This document shows, piece after piece, positions 46,414 to 54,399 of a stretch of 64,000 nt of DNA (position 1 is its first letter; every line of letters begins with the position of its first letter). Both the position numbers and the translations under genes were made by a program. The DNA is from Granulicatella elegans. GTDB taxonomy: Bacteria > Bacillota > Bacilli > Lactobacillales > Aerococcaceae. The stretch lies in NCBI RefSeq assembly GCF_020735385.1, contig NZ_CP085953.1:1-64000 (forward strand), written 5' to 3'. Under the pieces are notes generated by a model. The model was given only the letters and a program-made list of their open reading frames with translations. It was not told where the DNA came from and did no database searches.

Positions 46414-47487
46414 TTATTTTTCATTCTCTAATGTATTCGTCATAAAACTATCTTCCATTAATCCATTCATCACTTCTGTAATTAATTCTGTATAAATTGC
46501 TTGCGTACAATCCTTCTTATTCCAACCATGAACGACTAAATTTGATAAGAGTAATTCATTAATATGGTACGAAACCGTAGCAGAAGTAATGCCCAATTGT
46601 TCCGCAATGCCTTTCACACTCTTTGTACCCTTTGCGATTTCGCAAAAAATTTGATACCTTGTTTTATCTCCTAAATTTTTGAAAACATTAATCCGTTCTT
46701 GTTGTTTATCCAATTTAGTCTGGATTATATGTTGAATCACTTCTAATGATTTTGCCCCTAGTATTAAAATTTCAGAATCTTGGAAAAAGAAATCCGATAA
46801 TAATAAGGTTGGAATCACTGAAATTTCGTCCGATTTCCAGTCGATTTCCTCGATGAGTTTTGTCCCTGAAAATGCTTCTACTAAAATTGTTGGGTGCTCT
46901 TGAACAGTAGTTTCAAATTCCTCATAAGATTTTTCTAAAATTGGTAAATATTCTGCATACACTTTTTCAAATATTGGCTTCAGTGTTTGATGCAAGGTAA
47001 TAAAATCTTCGACAAACTTTTTAGGTTGCGACATTATTGTAAAGTAATTCCAACGTAAAGTATCGTCAATCGGCAGATTTTTTAAGAAATCTAAAAATGC
47101 AAATTGATTCCCTAATAATTCTGTAACTTTATCTTCGACACTCGCTTCCTCTTCATCTTGCTTCACAATATTGGTCATTAATTGTTTCTTAATTTCCTCC
47201 TCATCTATTTTTTCTAAATCTTCTGCATACGCCTCAAAAGAACGATAATGAAGGATATTTTTTACATTCATAAAAAAATTGCTTAAAACATCATCCTTAT
47301 AGTAATAACGAATGTTATCTTTATACGGTTCCAAAGGAATACTCATCTGTTTCATTTCTTCCACTATATCTTCTAATTGCTCTTCTAAAGATGATAAAGG
47401 ACGTTCTTCATCTCGATCCTTTTTCAATATTAACATTGGATATAGGAGCTGATTAACAAACTCCATTTGTTCTTGTTTAAATTGCAT
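46414..47487 (-). CDS. ArsR-type regulator with long N-terminal domain
   Basis: A 357-residue protein; the ATG at 47487 has AGGAGG six bases ahead and overlaps the MFS gene end by 11 bases. The last third carries a winged helix-turn-helix of the ArsR class (about 275-335, FKNLGDKTRYQIFCEIAKG ... GITSATVSYHINELL). The N-terminal 250 residues are acidic and helical, with no recognised ligand-binding motif. Being coupled to the MFS pump gene, and with a palindrome ahead of the operon, it probably represses its own operon. Confidence 0.82.
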   Translation of the reverse strand: MQFKQEQMEFVNQLLYPMLILKKDRDEERPLSSLEEQLEDIVEEMKQMSIPLEPYKDNIRYYYKDDVLSNFFMNVKNILHYRSFEAYAEDLEKIDEEEIKKQLMTNIVKQDEEEASVEDKVTELLGNQFAFLDFLKNLPIDDTLRWNYFTIMSQPKKFVEDFITLHQTLKPIFEKVYAEYLPILEKSYEEFETTVQEHPTILVEAFSGTKLIEEIDWKSDEISVIPTLLLSDFFFQDSEILILGAKSLEVIQHIIQTKLDKQQERINVFKNLGDKTRYQIFCEIAKGTKSVKGIAEQLGITSATVSYHINELLLSNLVVHGWNKKDCTQAIYTELITEVMNGLMEDSFMTNTLENEK

Positions 47488-48754
47488 TTTTCGCCTCCTT
47501 ACTAGAATCATGATACATACGATTCGCTATTATTAAGAATACCACTAATCCCACAATAGAAACAACTAAACACACCGTTGCATTAAAATAATCTAAAATA
47601 ATTCCAAAAACTAATTGTCCAATTGGAACAGAAATCGTAGATAACATTCCCAATGTAGTACCAATTCTTCCTAAAAATTGTTCGGGAATGATTTTTTCAG
47701 AAATCGTAGATAATTGAATATTAATGTATGTCGCTAAAATAGAAACTACGATAAATCCTACAAGTATACTTGCTATTGCCATCCATTGATTCATTGAAAA
47801 AATATCTCGAGCCATTGTCCCACACATGACCACAAATAATCCAACAACAAATCCAACTGTATATTTCAATAATAGATGAACAGGTTCTTTACTCTCTGTG
47901 ATTAAACGATACGCAATAAGTGGAGAAATCATACTCACTACTGCTACAAATGATTGAAACATACTAAATTCTTCATTGGTAAATTGTAATGTTACCCTTA
48001 TAAAGTAAGTAATGACAATTCCAAAAATAGGAGACATTAAAAAATTAATAAATAAAGCTAGCAATACGACAATCATTAAATTCGGGATTTCAAACGCTAT
48101 TTGAATCCCTTCTTTGAAATCAGCCCAAAAACTGTTGACAACAGATTGTTCATTATCCATTTGCTGTTGAACTTTACGTTCAGGAATTTTCATAAACGCA
48201 TAACCCATCATTGTAAAAAATAAAATACTCCCTGAAATGAATAAAGAACCTGTAATAGAAAAAGTTGAATAAATAAACGCTGCTACAAATGGTGTCATAA
48301 TATTCACAATTCCATTATCGACTTGCATCCAAGTATTTGCTAGAGCTAATTGACTTTCTTCAACAATTGCCGGCAAAACACTCATCATTGGACCCGATTG
48401 AAAAACTTCTACTAATTCTAAAATAATGACCAAAACATAAATGGCCACTAAAGATAAACTACTTGCTACATAAGTTCCCAGTCCAAATATCACCAACGTA
48501 ATAACAGTCATCAGCGTTGTATAAACCAACCCTTTTTGTCGATTCACTCGATCGCCCCAAACTCCTGCAATCGGAGAAAAAAGTAAACGTGGAAAAATAA
48601 TAATCGATAAAATACTCGCAAAAGCAGTTGCAGAACCCGTCTTATCTAACACATAGAGTGATAAAGCATATTGAATAATATTACTTGCTGCTCCCGCAAA
48701 TGTACTGCTAAACCATAATTTTCTAAAATTCGCATTGTTTAATATGATATCCAT
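47477..48754 (-). CDS. Major facilitator superfamily efflux transporter
   Basis: A 425-residue protein with twelve predicted helices. The loop 2-3 motif GVWGDRVNRQKGL matches MFS motif A of drug exporters of the MefA/Bcr-like NreB/MdfA-related group common in Firmicutes. It is the first gene of an operon with the ArsR-type regulator. The substrate cannot be told. The start is an ATG with only a weak GTGAAG site. Confidence 0.85.
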   Translation of the reverse strand: MDIILNNANFRKLWFSSTFAGAASNIIQYALSLYVLDKTGSATAFASILSIIIFPRLLFSPIAGVWGDRVNRQKGLVYTTLMTVITLVIFGLGTYVASSLSLVAIYVLVIILELVEVFQSGPMMSVLPAIVEESQLALANTWMQVDNGIVNIMTPFVAAFIYSTFSITGSLFISGSILFFTMMGYAFMKIPERKVQQQMDNEQSVVNSFWADFKEGIQIAFEIPNLMIVVLLALFINFLMSPIFGIVITYFIRVTLQFTNEEFSMFQSFVAVVSMISPLIAYRLITESKEPVHLLLKYTVGFVVGLFVVMCGTMARDIFSMNQWMAIASILVGFIVVSILATYINIQLSTISEKIIPEQFLGRIGTTLGMLSTISVPIGQLVFGIILDYFNATVCLVVSIVGLVVFLIIANRMYHDSSKEAKNAI

Positions 48755-48771
48755 AAAACTTCACACTCACT

Positions 48772-48809
48772 TTCTAATATAATTAGATAAACATCTAACT
48801 TTATTAGAA
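48772..48809 (-). promoter_or_regulatory. Nested palindromic operator of the MFS-regulator operon
   Basis: An inner palindrome TTAGAT-AAAC-ATCTAA (48783-48798) is nested in an outer TTCTAATA/TATTAGAA pair (48772-48779/48802-48809). It lies just downstream of the -10 box and ends 18 bases before the MFS start codon, the right place for autorepression by the ArsR-type protein. Confidence 0.65.
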
Positions 48810-48837
48810 GTTTACTACTAAAAAATAAAAAAGTCAA
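48809..48837 (-). promoter_or_regulatory. Promoter of the MFS-regulator operon
   Basis: On the minus strand TTGACT (48837-48832), 17 bp, TAAACT (48814-48809). The -35 box lies inside the terminator hairpin of the upstream CAP gene. Confidence 0.6.
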
Positions 48838-48869
48838 CAAAAATTAGATAAAATTCTAATTTTGTTGAC
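48818..48869 (-). terminator. Terminator of the CAP-domain gene
   Basis: On the minus strand GTCAACAAAATTAGA pairs with TCTAATTTTTGTTGAC (one bulged base) and runs into TTTTTTATTTTTT, 12 bases after the stop codon. Confidence 0.85.
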
Positions 48870-48880
48870 TTTCAATATTA

Positions 48881-49972
48881 TTACATTTCAGAATTCCATT
48901 TACCAGTTGCATCTACATAGTAACTTCCAATCCATGTATCACGAGCTAATTCACCATTTTGCCCTAAATAGTATGAATCTTTCCAATAATCACGAGCATA
49001 TTTTCCATTATCATGTAAGTAGAACCAGTTTTGATAATTCGAATCATAAACCCATTCTCCACTAGCCATATAACCGCCAGCTTCTAAATAGTAGTCACCT
49101 TTCCAAGTGTTTTCAAGGTATTCTCCATTTTCATCTAAATAGAACCAACTTGAGTAATTCGCATCATAAATCCATTGAGAAATCACTTTTTCACCATTTT
49201 TATAATAATGACGATTTACCCACCCATTTAATACTTTATTCGAAGTTTCAGCTTTAAAAGCTGTTCTAAAACTACGATAATTTCCTTTTGCAGTAGAAAC
49301 TTTTGAAGTATCTCCACTCATTTCAACATTAACAGTAGCAGAACCATTTCTTCCTAAATAATTTTCAGCAAGATTTGAATCGAATCCATTTGATTTTAAC
49401 CACTCAGTATTTGTAAAAGCTTGTGCAGTAATGATTCCTTTTCCATCTTGTTGGAAAGCTACTAAAGCTGTATGAGTAAAATCAGGACGAATTAAATTCC
49501 AATAATGTCCTATTTGTTCCCCAACTTCTAATGGTTGGTGATTTACTTTTGATTTTACATAAGCGGCTTTTTCACCATAGAAATACTCAATTCCTTCTAA
49601 AACTCCAGAACGATTCCAAGCTAAGTTTTCACCATAACTACGGACATTATCTTTTACAATACTAAACGGATTACTTTCTCCATTCGGACGACTATGTGCT
49701 AATAATACTGAAGCTTCTGCAGAACGAACTTCTGCAATTTTTTCTAAAGCTGTTGACCATTTAATGGGTACATAACGGTCTACTAAACCTTCCTCATAAG
49801 CTTCTTTACGAATTTCATTAATACGATTAATCATCGCTTCTTTACTATCAGATACATATGTTCCACTTACAACTGTTTCTTCAGCAAAGGCTGTTGTATT
49901 CTGACTATACGTACTAACTGTAAAAAGTATTAAAGCTGTAAGACCACCAAAAAATAGTTTTTTATATTTCAT
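48881..49972 (-). CDS. Secreted CAP-domain protein with C-terminal cell-wall-binding repeats
   Basis: A 363-residue exported protein. A signal peptide (cleavage near AFA-EE, residue 30) is followed by a CAP/SCP domain (about 45-195) with the family elements AEASVLLAHSRPNG, GENLAWN and HYWNLIRPDFTHTALV. The C-terminal third (about 255-363) has four to five aromatic repeats of the form W-Y-x(4)-WFYL-x-E-N-G-x-Y, the choline/glucan-binding repeat type that anchors to wall polymers. The enzymatic role of CAP domains in bacteria is unsettled. GGGGGG precedes the ATG; the unit is monocistronic. Confidence 0.88.
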   Translation of the reverse strand: MKYKKLFFGGLTALILFTVSTYSQNTTAFAEETVVSGTYVSDSKEAMINRINEIRKEAYEEGLVDRYVPIKWSTALEKIAEVRSAEASVLLAHSRPNGESNPFSIVKDNVRSYGENLAWNRSGVLEGIEYFYGEKAAYVKSKVNHQPLEVGEQIGHYWNLIRPDFTHTALVAFQQDGKGIITAQAFTNTEWLKSNGFDSNLAENYLGRNGSATVNVEMSGDTSKVSTAKGNYRSFRTAFKAETSNKVLNGWVNRHYYKNGEKVISQWIYDANYSSWFYLDENGEYLENTWKGDYYLEAGGYMASGEWVYDSNYQNWFYLHDNGKYARDYWKDSYYLGQNGELARDTWIGSYYVDATGKWNSEM

Positions 49973-50087
49973 AGTTTTCCCCCCTATTCAATCTTCGTAA
50001 ACTAGTATACACGAATTTCATGTCAACTATAGAGCAGTTATGTAACAGTTTAATGTCATTTTATTACTATTACTTTTCTAACAAATT

Positions 50088-52226
50088 TTATTGCCCTATT
50101 TTTTTCCAAAATTGTCCTGTCCACTCTTGGACTTTTGACCATAATTGTTTACCAGTTTCCTCCGCTTTTTGAATGAACTCATCTACATTTAATGACGAAT
50201 CTTTTTTCTCAGTAGTGACAGCAGGAGCGACACCAAATGGTGTGTTTTTTGGATAGGTACTTAATAATCCATACATTTCTAATTGGAATAAAGGTCCCAC
50301 TCCATGTGTGCTTGATACAGCAAGAGAATATTTTGCAGAATCATCATACCCCATCCAAGTCGCAACAACCATATCCGGTGTATATCCAATCATCCACTGA
50401 TCTCTCGCACCAGCTTCTCCATTTACCGTTTCTGTTGTACCTGTTTTCCCTGCAATCGTATAACCTGCTGGCGCAGCATTCGCTCCACCACCACCAGGCG
50501 CATACACGGTTAATAACATACTTGTCATTTTATCAGCAACTGTTTCACTCGTCACTTTATTTGTTTGAGGAGTTGTATTATCAACAATCACTGCACCCGT
50601 TGCATCTACAATTTTAGTGACAAATCTACCTTTTGCACGAACGCCTTTATTAGCAAAAGTTGTATAAGCCGATGCCATTTCCATTGGAGAAACTCCTTTA
50701 GTTAGTCCTCCTAATGCAATTCCTAAATATTCGTCCTCTGGAACCGTTGAAATTCCAAATTGATGAACTTTTTCAATTCCTTTTTTCAACCCTAATTGAT
50801 CAAGTAACCAAACAGCAGGAGCATTCCAACTTAAACTTAATGCTTCAGTCATTGTTACAGTTCCCTTATTTTGATGATTCCAGTTTTCAGGAGTATATTT
50901 TTCCGGCCCATATGAACGCTTTTCATCTACTAAGGTTGAATTAGGTTCATAGCCTTCCTCTAAGGCTAAAGTATAGACAGCTAAAGGTTTAAACGTTGAA
51001 CCAGGTTGAACTTTCATTTGAGTTGCACGGTTAAATCCTCTAAAAGTATGCTTCCCTGCTCCATCAATTCTTCCCCCAACTACAGCTAACACATTTCCCG
51101 TTTGAGGTTCCATCGCAATAGAAGCAGCTTGAGCTTTCGTACCATCATCATAAGCCGGATATAATTGTGTGTTCCCAAATGTTTCTTCCATATCTGCTTG
51201 TAATTTTTGATTTAATCCAGTATAAATGCGATACCCTTTATTAAATAAATCCTCTTCCTTAATCCCATAATTTTGAGTAATTTCATTAATTACTGCATCA
51301 AAATAATAAGGATAACGATATCTTGAATTGGCTACATAACTATCTACAAGAACAATATCTGATTCCGAAGCAATATTCGCATCTTGCTCACTAATCTTTC
51401 CATTCGTCACCATTAATTGTAATACCGTAGCTCGTCTTTTTACAGTAGCATCATAATGATCAATAGGATTATAATAACTTGGTGCCTTTAAAGAACCTGC
51501 AAGTATTGCTGATTCACTAATGGATAAATCTGCTGCACTTTTTCCAAAATAACGTTGAGCAGCATTTTCAATCCCATATGCACCATTACCAAAATATGCA
51601 TTATTCAAATACATCTCTAAAATTTGATCTTTTGTATAATGTTTTTCAATTTCAAAACTTAAAAATAATTCTTTGGCTTTTCTTAAAAATGTTTGATCTA
51701 ATGTTAAAAATGCATTTTTTGCTAATTGCTGCGTTAAAGTACTACCCCCACCAACAATATTTCCACGATGAAGAATTAATCCAGCAAACGCACGAACAAT
51801 CCCAATCGGATCAAAGCCTTTATGATCATAAAACCGTTTATCTTCTGTAGAGATAACAGCATCTTTCATCGAAGTAGAAATATTATCTATGGATACATAT
51901 TCTGCTTTCGAGATATTTAAAGCACCTGCTTCTTTTGATTCCGCATCATAAATAACAGTTTCTTGAATCATCCCTGCCCTTAAACCACTCACATCTGCAG
52001 TCTTTGCCCCATATACTAAATAGGCTAAAAAGAAAGCAATGAAAGTTAAAAATATTGTACAAAATAGTTTTGTTACATGAAATTTTTTCCAAAATTCTCT
52101 CATTTTTTTAATCCATGGATGATGCCATATTTTTTTATACCATTTATCTTTTGAACCAATTTCTTTCTCACTATTATCCTGACGAGAAGGAATTTTTTGC
52201 GGTTCTAAAGGTTGATTGTCATTCAT
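50088..52226 (-). CDS. Class A penicillin-binding protein (PBP1a/2a type)
   Basis: A 712-residue bifunctional peptidoglycan synthase. A cytoplasmic tail and one membrane helix (about 52-74) precede the GT51 glycosyltransferase domain with EDKRFYDHKGFD (catalytic Glu) and GGSTLTQQLAKN. The transpeptidase domain has STFKPL (catalytic Ser), SWN and KTGTTE. A short C-terminal tail follows (about 665-712). The MacP-like protein at 15668-15877 may activate this or a related PBP. Promoter at 52263-52291. Confidence 0.93.
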   Translation of the reverse strand: MNDNQPLEPQKIPSRQDNSEKEIGSKDKWYKKIWHHPWIKKMREFWKKFHVTKLFCTIFLTFIAFFLAYLVYGAKTADVSGLRAGMIQETVIYDAESKEAGALNISKAEYVSIDNISTSMKDAVISTEDKRFYDHKGFDPIGIVRAFAGLILHRGNIVGGGSTLTQQLAKNAFLTLDQTFLRKAKELFLSFEIEKHYTKDQILEMYLNNAYFGNGAYGIENAAQRYFGKSAADLSISESAILAGSLKAPSYYNPIDHYDATVKRRATVLQLMVTNGKISEQDANIASESDIVLVDSYVANSRYRYPYYFDAVINEITQNYGIKEEDLFNKGYRIYTGLNQKLQADMEETFGNTQLYPAYDDGTKAQAASIAMEPQTGNVLAVVGGRIDGAGKHTFRGFNRATQMKVQPGSTFKPLAVYTLALEEGYEPNSTLVDEKRSYGPEKYTPENWNHQNKGTVTMTEALSLSWNAPAVWLLDQLGLKKGIEKVHQFGISTVPEDEYLGIALGGLTKGVSPMEMASAYTTFANKGVRAKGRFVTKIVDATGAVIVDNTTPQTNKVTSETVADKMTSMLLTVYAPGGGGANAAPAGYTIAGKTGTTETVNGEAGARDQWMIGYTPDMVVATWMGYDDSAKYSLAVSSTHGVGPLFQLEMYGLLSTYPKNTPFGVAPAVTTEKKDSSLNVDEFIQKAEETGKQLWSKVQEWTGQFWKKIGQ

Positions 52227-52262
52227 AAAATTCTCTCATTTCCTTAATTTCGATATAATATT

Positions 52263-52291
52263 ATCGTAACATGAATCAATTTAACTGACAA
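52263..52291 (-). promoter_or_regulatory. Promoter of the class A PBP gene
   Basis: On the minus strand TTGTCA (52291-52286), 17 bp, TACGAT (52268-52263), 36 bases before the start codon. Confidence 0.6.
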
Positions 52292-52331
52292 ATAATAGCA
52301 CAAGTTTTAACGATTTATTAAAAAACAAAAA

Positions 52332-52407
52332 AGACTTCTTATAGTAGCAAGCCATGAGACTCGCTTTTGCGAGACTGCTGCCGTCCCTTACTACTTTAGA
52401 GAAGTCT
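52332..52407 (-). repeat. 3'-end hairpin repeat, unit 9 (short, with U-run)
   Basis: AGACTTCT and AGAAGTCT arms enclose TAGTAG/CTACTT, then GCCATGAGA, P4 CTCGC-TTTT-GCGAG and CTGCTGCCGTCC. On the minus strand it ends GAAGTCTTTTTTGTTTT. Here GCCA faces TGCC, one mismatch in the otherwise covarying stem. Paired with unit 10 over a 42-base spacer. Confidence 0.9.
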
Positions 52408-52449
52408 AATTCTTATTCGCACTCTCATAAATATCCGTTAAAACAGAAT

Positions 52450-52586
52450 AGACTTCTTATAGCAGTATGCGTAACAGCAGCCACACTTGTGGCTACTGTT
52501 ACTAGGAAATTTTGAGACCATAGGCTCAAAATTTAGCCATGAAACCGAAGGTTTGCTGGCGTCCTATACTGCTATTAAAGAAGTCT
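52450..52586 (-). repeat. 3'-end hairpin repeat, unit 10 (long, all hairpins)
   Basis: Outer arms AGACTTCTTATAGCAGTAT and ATACTGCTATTAAAGAAGTCT; P2 GTAACAG-AGCC/GGCT-CTGTTAC; P3 AAATTTTGAG/CTCAAAATTT around ACCATAGG; P4 AAACC/GGTTT; flanks TAGCCATG and GCTGGCGTCC (GCCA/TGGC). It starts 14 bases after the stop of the NusG-II gene on the minus strand. With unit 9 it fills the 373-base gap to the PBP gene. Confidence 0.92.
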
Positions 52587-52599
52587 AATTCTGTTCCGT

Positions 52600-53034
52600 T
52601 TACAGGGGAATAATAGTATCCGTTTCTTCGGTAGGTTCCTGCGTCGAAACAATCTCAATCATCAACCCATGCGGCAAACAAATACTCGTTTGCCCCACTC
52701 TAGAAATCCAACCCGTCTTAACTGCAATTTGATCAGGACTATTATCTTCCTTATCCCTAATTCTAGTCCCATCTACTTCAATAATATTATATTGCTCATC
52801 ACTAGGGAAATAAATAAATTCCTCTCTCGGAGTATCCTCTTTCAATTCAAAACGTTGCACTTCTTCACCATTAATCGTAACAACAGCATAAATCTTCGCT
52901 TCCTCAGTCGAAGACGTCATCTGTTGTACCGCAAAAATAACATTTGGTAAAAACGATAAAATAAATAAGGCAATTACAATAATAATGTCATAAGGCTTCA
53001 CTAAATGTTGATACTTCTTAAATTTCTCTCTCAT
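52600..53034 (-). CDS. Membrane-anchored NusG domain II protein
   Basis: A 144-residue protein; the ATG at 53034 has GGAGG four to five bases ahead. One N-terminal transmembrane helix (about 17-38) precedes an extracytoplasmic NusG domain II fold (about 50-135), with DQIAVKTGWISRVGQTSICLPHGLMIEI as the family hallmark (read here as adjoining pieces DQIAVKTGWI and GQTSICLPHGL). Such proteins are common in Firmicutes and unassigned. It stands alone between repeat clusters. Confidence 0.87.
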   Translation of the reverse strand: MREKFKKYQHLVKPYDIIIVIALFILSFLPNVIFAVQQMTSSTEEAKIYAVVTINGEEVQRFELKEDTPREEFIYFPSDEQYNIIEVDGTRIRDKEDNSPDQIAVKTGWISRVGQTSICLPHGLMIEIVSTQEPTEETDTIIPL

Positions 53035-53064
53035 AAATCCTCCATTAAAATTATTAGCCATTCT

Positions 53065-53093
53065 ATTTTACAAAAAAATACGATTTTACACAA
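53065..53093 (-). promoter_or_regulatory. Promoter of the NusG-II gene
   Basis: On the minus strand TTGTGT (53093-53088), 17 bp, TAAAAT (53070-53065). It begins immediately after repeat unit 11. Confidence 0.55.
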
Positions 53094-53113
53094 CCAAAAA
53101 GACAAAACAAAAA

Positions 53114-53161
53114 AGACTTCTCATAGTAGCTGCCGTCCTTTGCTACTATATAGAGAAGTCT
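53114..53161 (-). repeat. 3'-end hairpin repeat, unit 11 (minimal form, with U-run)
   Basis: Only 48 bases: AGACTTCTCATAGTAGC pairs with GCTACTATATAGAGAAGTCT around TGCCGTCCTT. P2, P3 and P4 are absent, and the GCCGTCC core is kept. On the minus strand it ends GAAGTCTTTTTTGTTTTG. It is the last unit of a three-unit array in the 439-base gap before oppC. Confidence 0.88.
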
Positions 53162-53190
53162 AATTTTTTTACGTACCCTCATAAATATCT

Positions 53191-53289
53191 GCAAATAGGA
53201 AACTCTGAGACCCAGGCTCAGAGTTTAGCAATGAGACTCGCTTTTGCGAGGCTGCTTGCGTCCTATACTGCTATTGAAGAAATCTAATT
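53191..53289 (-). repeat. 3'-end hairpin repeat, unit 12 (long form missing one outer arm)
   Basis: P3 AAACTCTGAG/CTCAGAGTTT around ACCCAGG, then TAGCAATGAGA, P4 CTCGC/GCGAG, and GCTGCTTGCGTCC; GCAA faces TTGC. The right arm ATACTGCTATTGAAGAAATCT is present, but the left outer arm and P2 are missing, as if two units had merged or one had been truncated. Conserved spacers flank it on both sides. Confidence 0.85.
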
Positions 53290-53327
53290 CTTTACGTACC
53301 CTCATTAAACATCCAATAAAATAGAAA

Positions 53328-53463
53328 GGACTTCTCATAGTAGCATATGTACAAGTAGCTGCTTTTGGCTACTTGTACTAGGAAACTTTGAGACCTTAGG
53401 CTCAAAGTTTAGGCATGAGACCGCAGGGCTGCTGCCGTCCTTTGCTACTATATAGAGAAGTCT
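53328..53463 (-). repeat. 3'-end hairpin repeat, unit 13 (long, all hairpins)
   Basis: Outer arms GGACTTCTCATAGTAGCA and TGCTACTATATAGAGAAGTCT; P2 TACAAGTAGC/GCTACTTGTA; P3 AAACTTTGAG/CTCAAAGTTT around ACCTTAGG; P4 short CC-GCA-GG; flanks TAGGCATGAGA and CTGCTGCCGTCC (GGCA facing TGCC). It starts ten bases after the oppC stop codon. Confidence 0.92.
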
Positions 53464-53473
53464 AATTATATTT

Positions 53474-54382
53474 TTAACCTAGACGTTGTCGAGCATCCGC
53501 TGCACGTTGGAACGCTTGTCCAATATAGTTGATACATAACATCATTACTAAGATTAAAATTGTTGCAGGTAACCATACCCACATTTTGTTTTCAATAATA
53601 TCTTGCGTTTTAGCTGCAGAAATCAACGTTCCTAAAGAAGGAGTTGTATACGGTAAACCGAAACCTAGATAAGTTAAACCAGTTTCAATACCAATATTCC
53701 CTGCTAAACGTAAAATTAAGTTAACAATAATTAACGAACTAATGTTAGGTAAAATCTCGCGGAACATAATTTGTAAATCACTTGAACCTAAAGTCTTAGA
53801 CGCATTTACATAATCTAAACTAGCTTCTTGCAACGTACGAGTTCTAAATAAACGAGCTGAACCAACCCAGTAGAACAATGTCATAATTAAGATAAAGTGG
53901 AACAATGTATAGTTTGGAATAACTGTTACGAATACGATGATAATCATTAATGTTGGTAAAATCATAATGAAATCAACAATACGCATTAATGTAGTATCAA
54001 CCCATTTACCATAGTAACCAGAAATCAAACCAACGATAATCCCGATAATACACGTTAAAATTGTAATCGTGAAACCAATTGTTACAGAGTTACGAGCCCC
54101 GATAACTAACATCGCAAATACATCACGACCACCTTCATCAGATCCTAATAAATATCCATTCACACCCGGTGCTTTATAACGTTGTAAAATATTTACTTTC
54201 AAGGCAGTTGCTTCATCAATGAAGAACGGACCAATGTAAATAAATAAGAAAATTAAAGTTAAGATGATTAATGCTGCAAGAGCAATTCTATCTTTTAAAA
54301 ATTCACGCACAATAACCTGGAACCCAGTAGGTGGGGTAGATACGGTGCTTTCTTTTGTTACATCTTTTTTATCTTGCGCCAT
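53474..54382 (-). CDS. oppC: Oligopeptide ABC transporter permease OppC
   Basis: A 302-residue membrane subunit with about six helices and an N-terminal OppC extension. The ATPase-contact EAA loop is LQEASLDYVNASKTLGSSDL (about residue 190), and LLGSDEGGRDVFAMLVIGARNS in the periplasmic start of the channel domain (two adjoining pieces) is the DppC/OppC hallmark. It is the last gene of oppDFBC. Three repeat units lie immediately downstream, probably serving as the terminator. Confidence 0.94.
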   Translation of the reverse strand: MAQDKKDVTKESTVSTPPTGFQVIVREFLKDRIALAALIILTLIFLFIYIGPFFIDEATALKVNILQRYKAPGVNGYLLGSDEGGRDVFAMLVIGARNSVTIGFTITILTCIIGIIVGLISGYYGKWVDTTLMRIVDFIMILPTLMIIIVFVTVIPNYTLFHFILIMTLFYWVGSARLFRTRTLQEASLDYVNASKTLGSSDLQIMFREILPNISSLIIVNLILRLAGNIGIETGLTYLGFGLPYTTPSLGTLISAAKTQDIIENKMWVWLPATILILVMMLCINYIGQAFQRAADARQRLG

Positions 54383-54399
54383 TTGCTACTCCTCCTTTT

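Noticed and set aside
48833-48869. Second operator for the ArsR-type regulator (AATTAGA-TCTAATT palindrome)
   Set aside because: It is better explained as the terminator stem of the CAP gene, with a long U-run on the minus strand; only the 48772-48809 palindrome is kept as the operator.
53114-53463. Tandem repeat cluster as a CRISPR array
   Set aside because: Units differ in length, contain hairpins, and are separated by similar rather than unique spacers; no cas gene is present.
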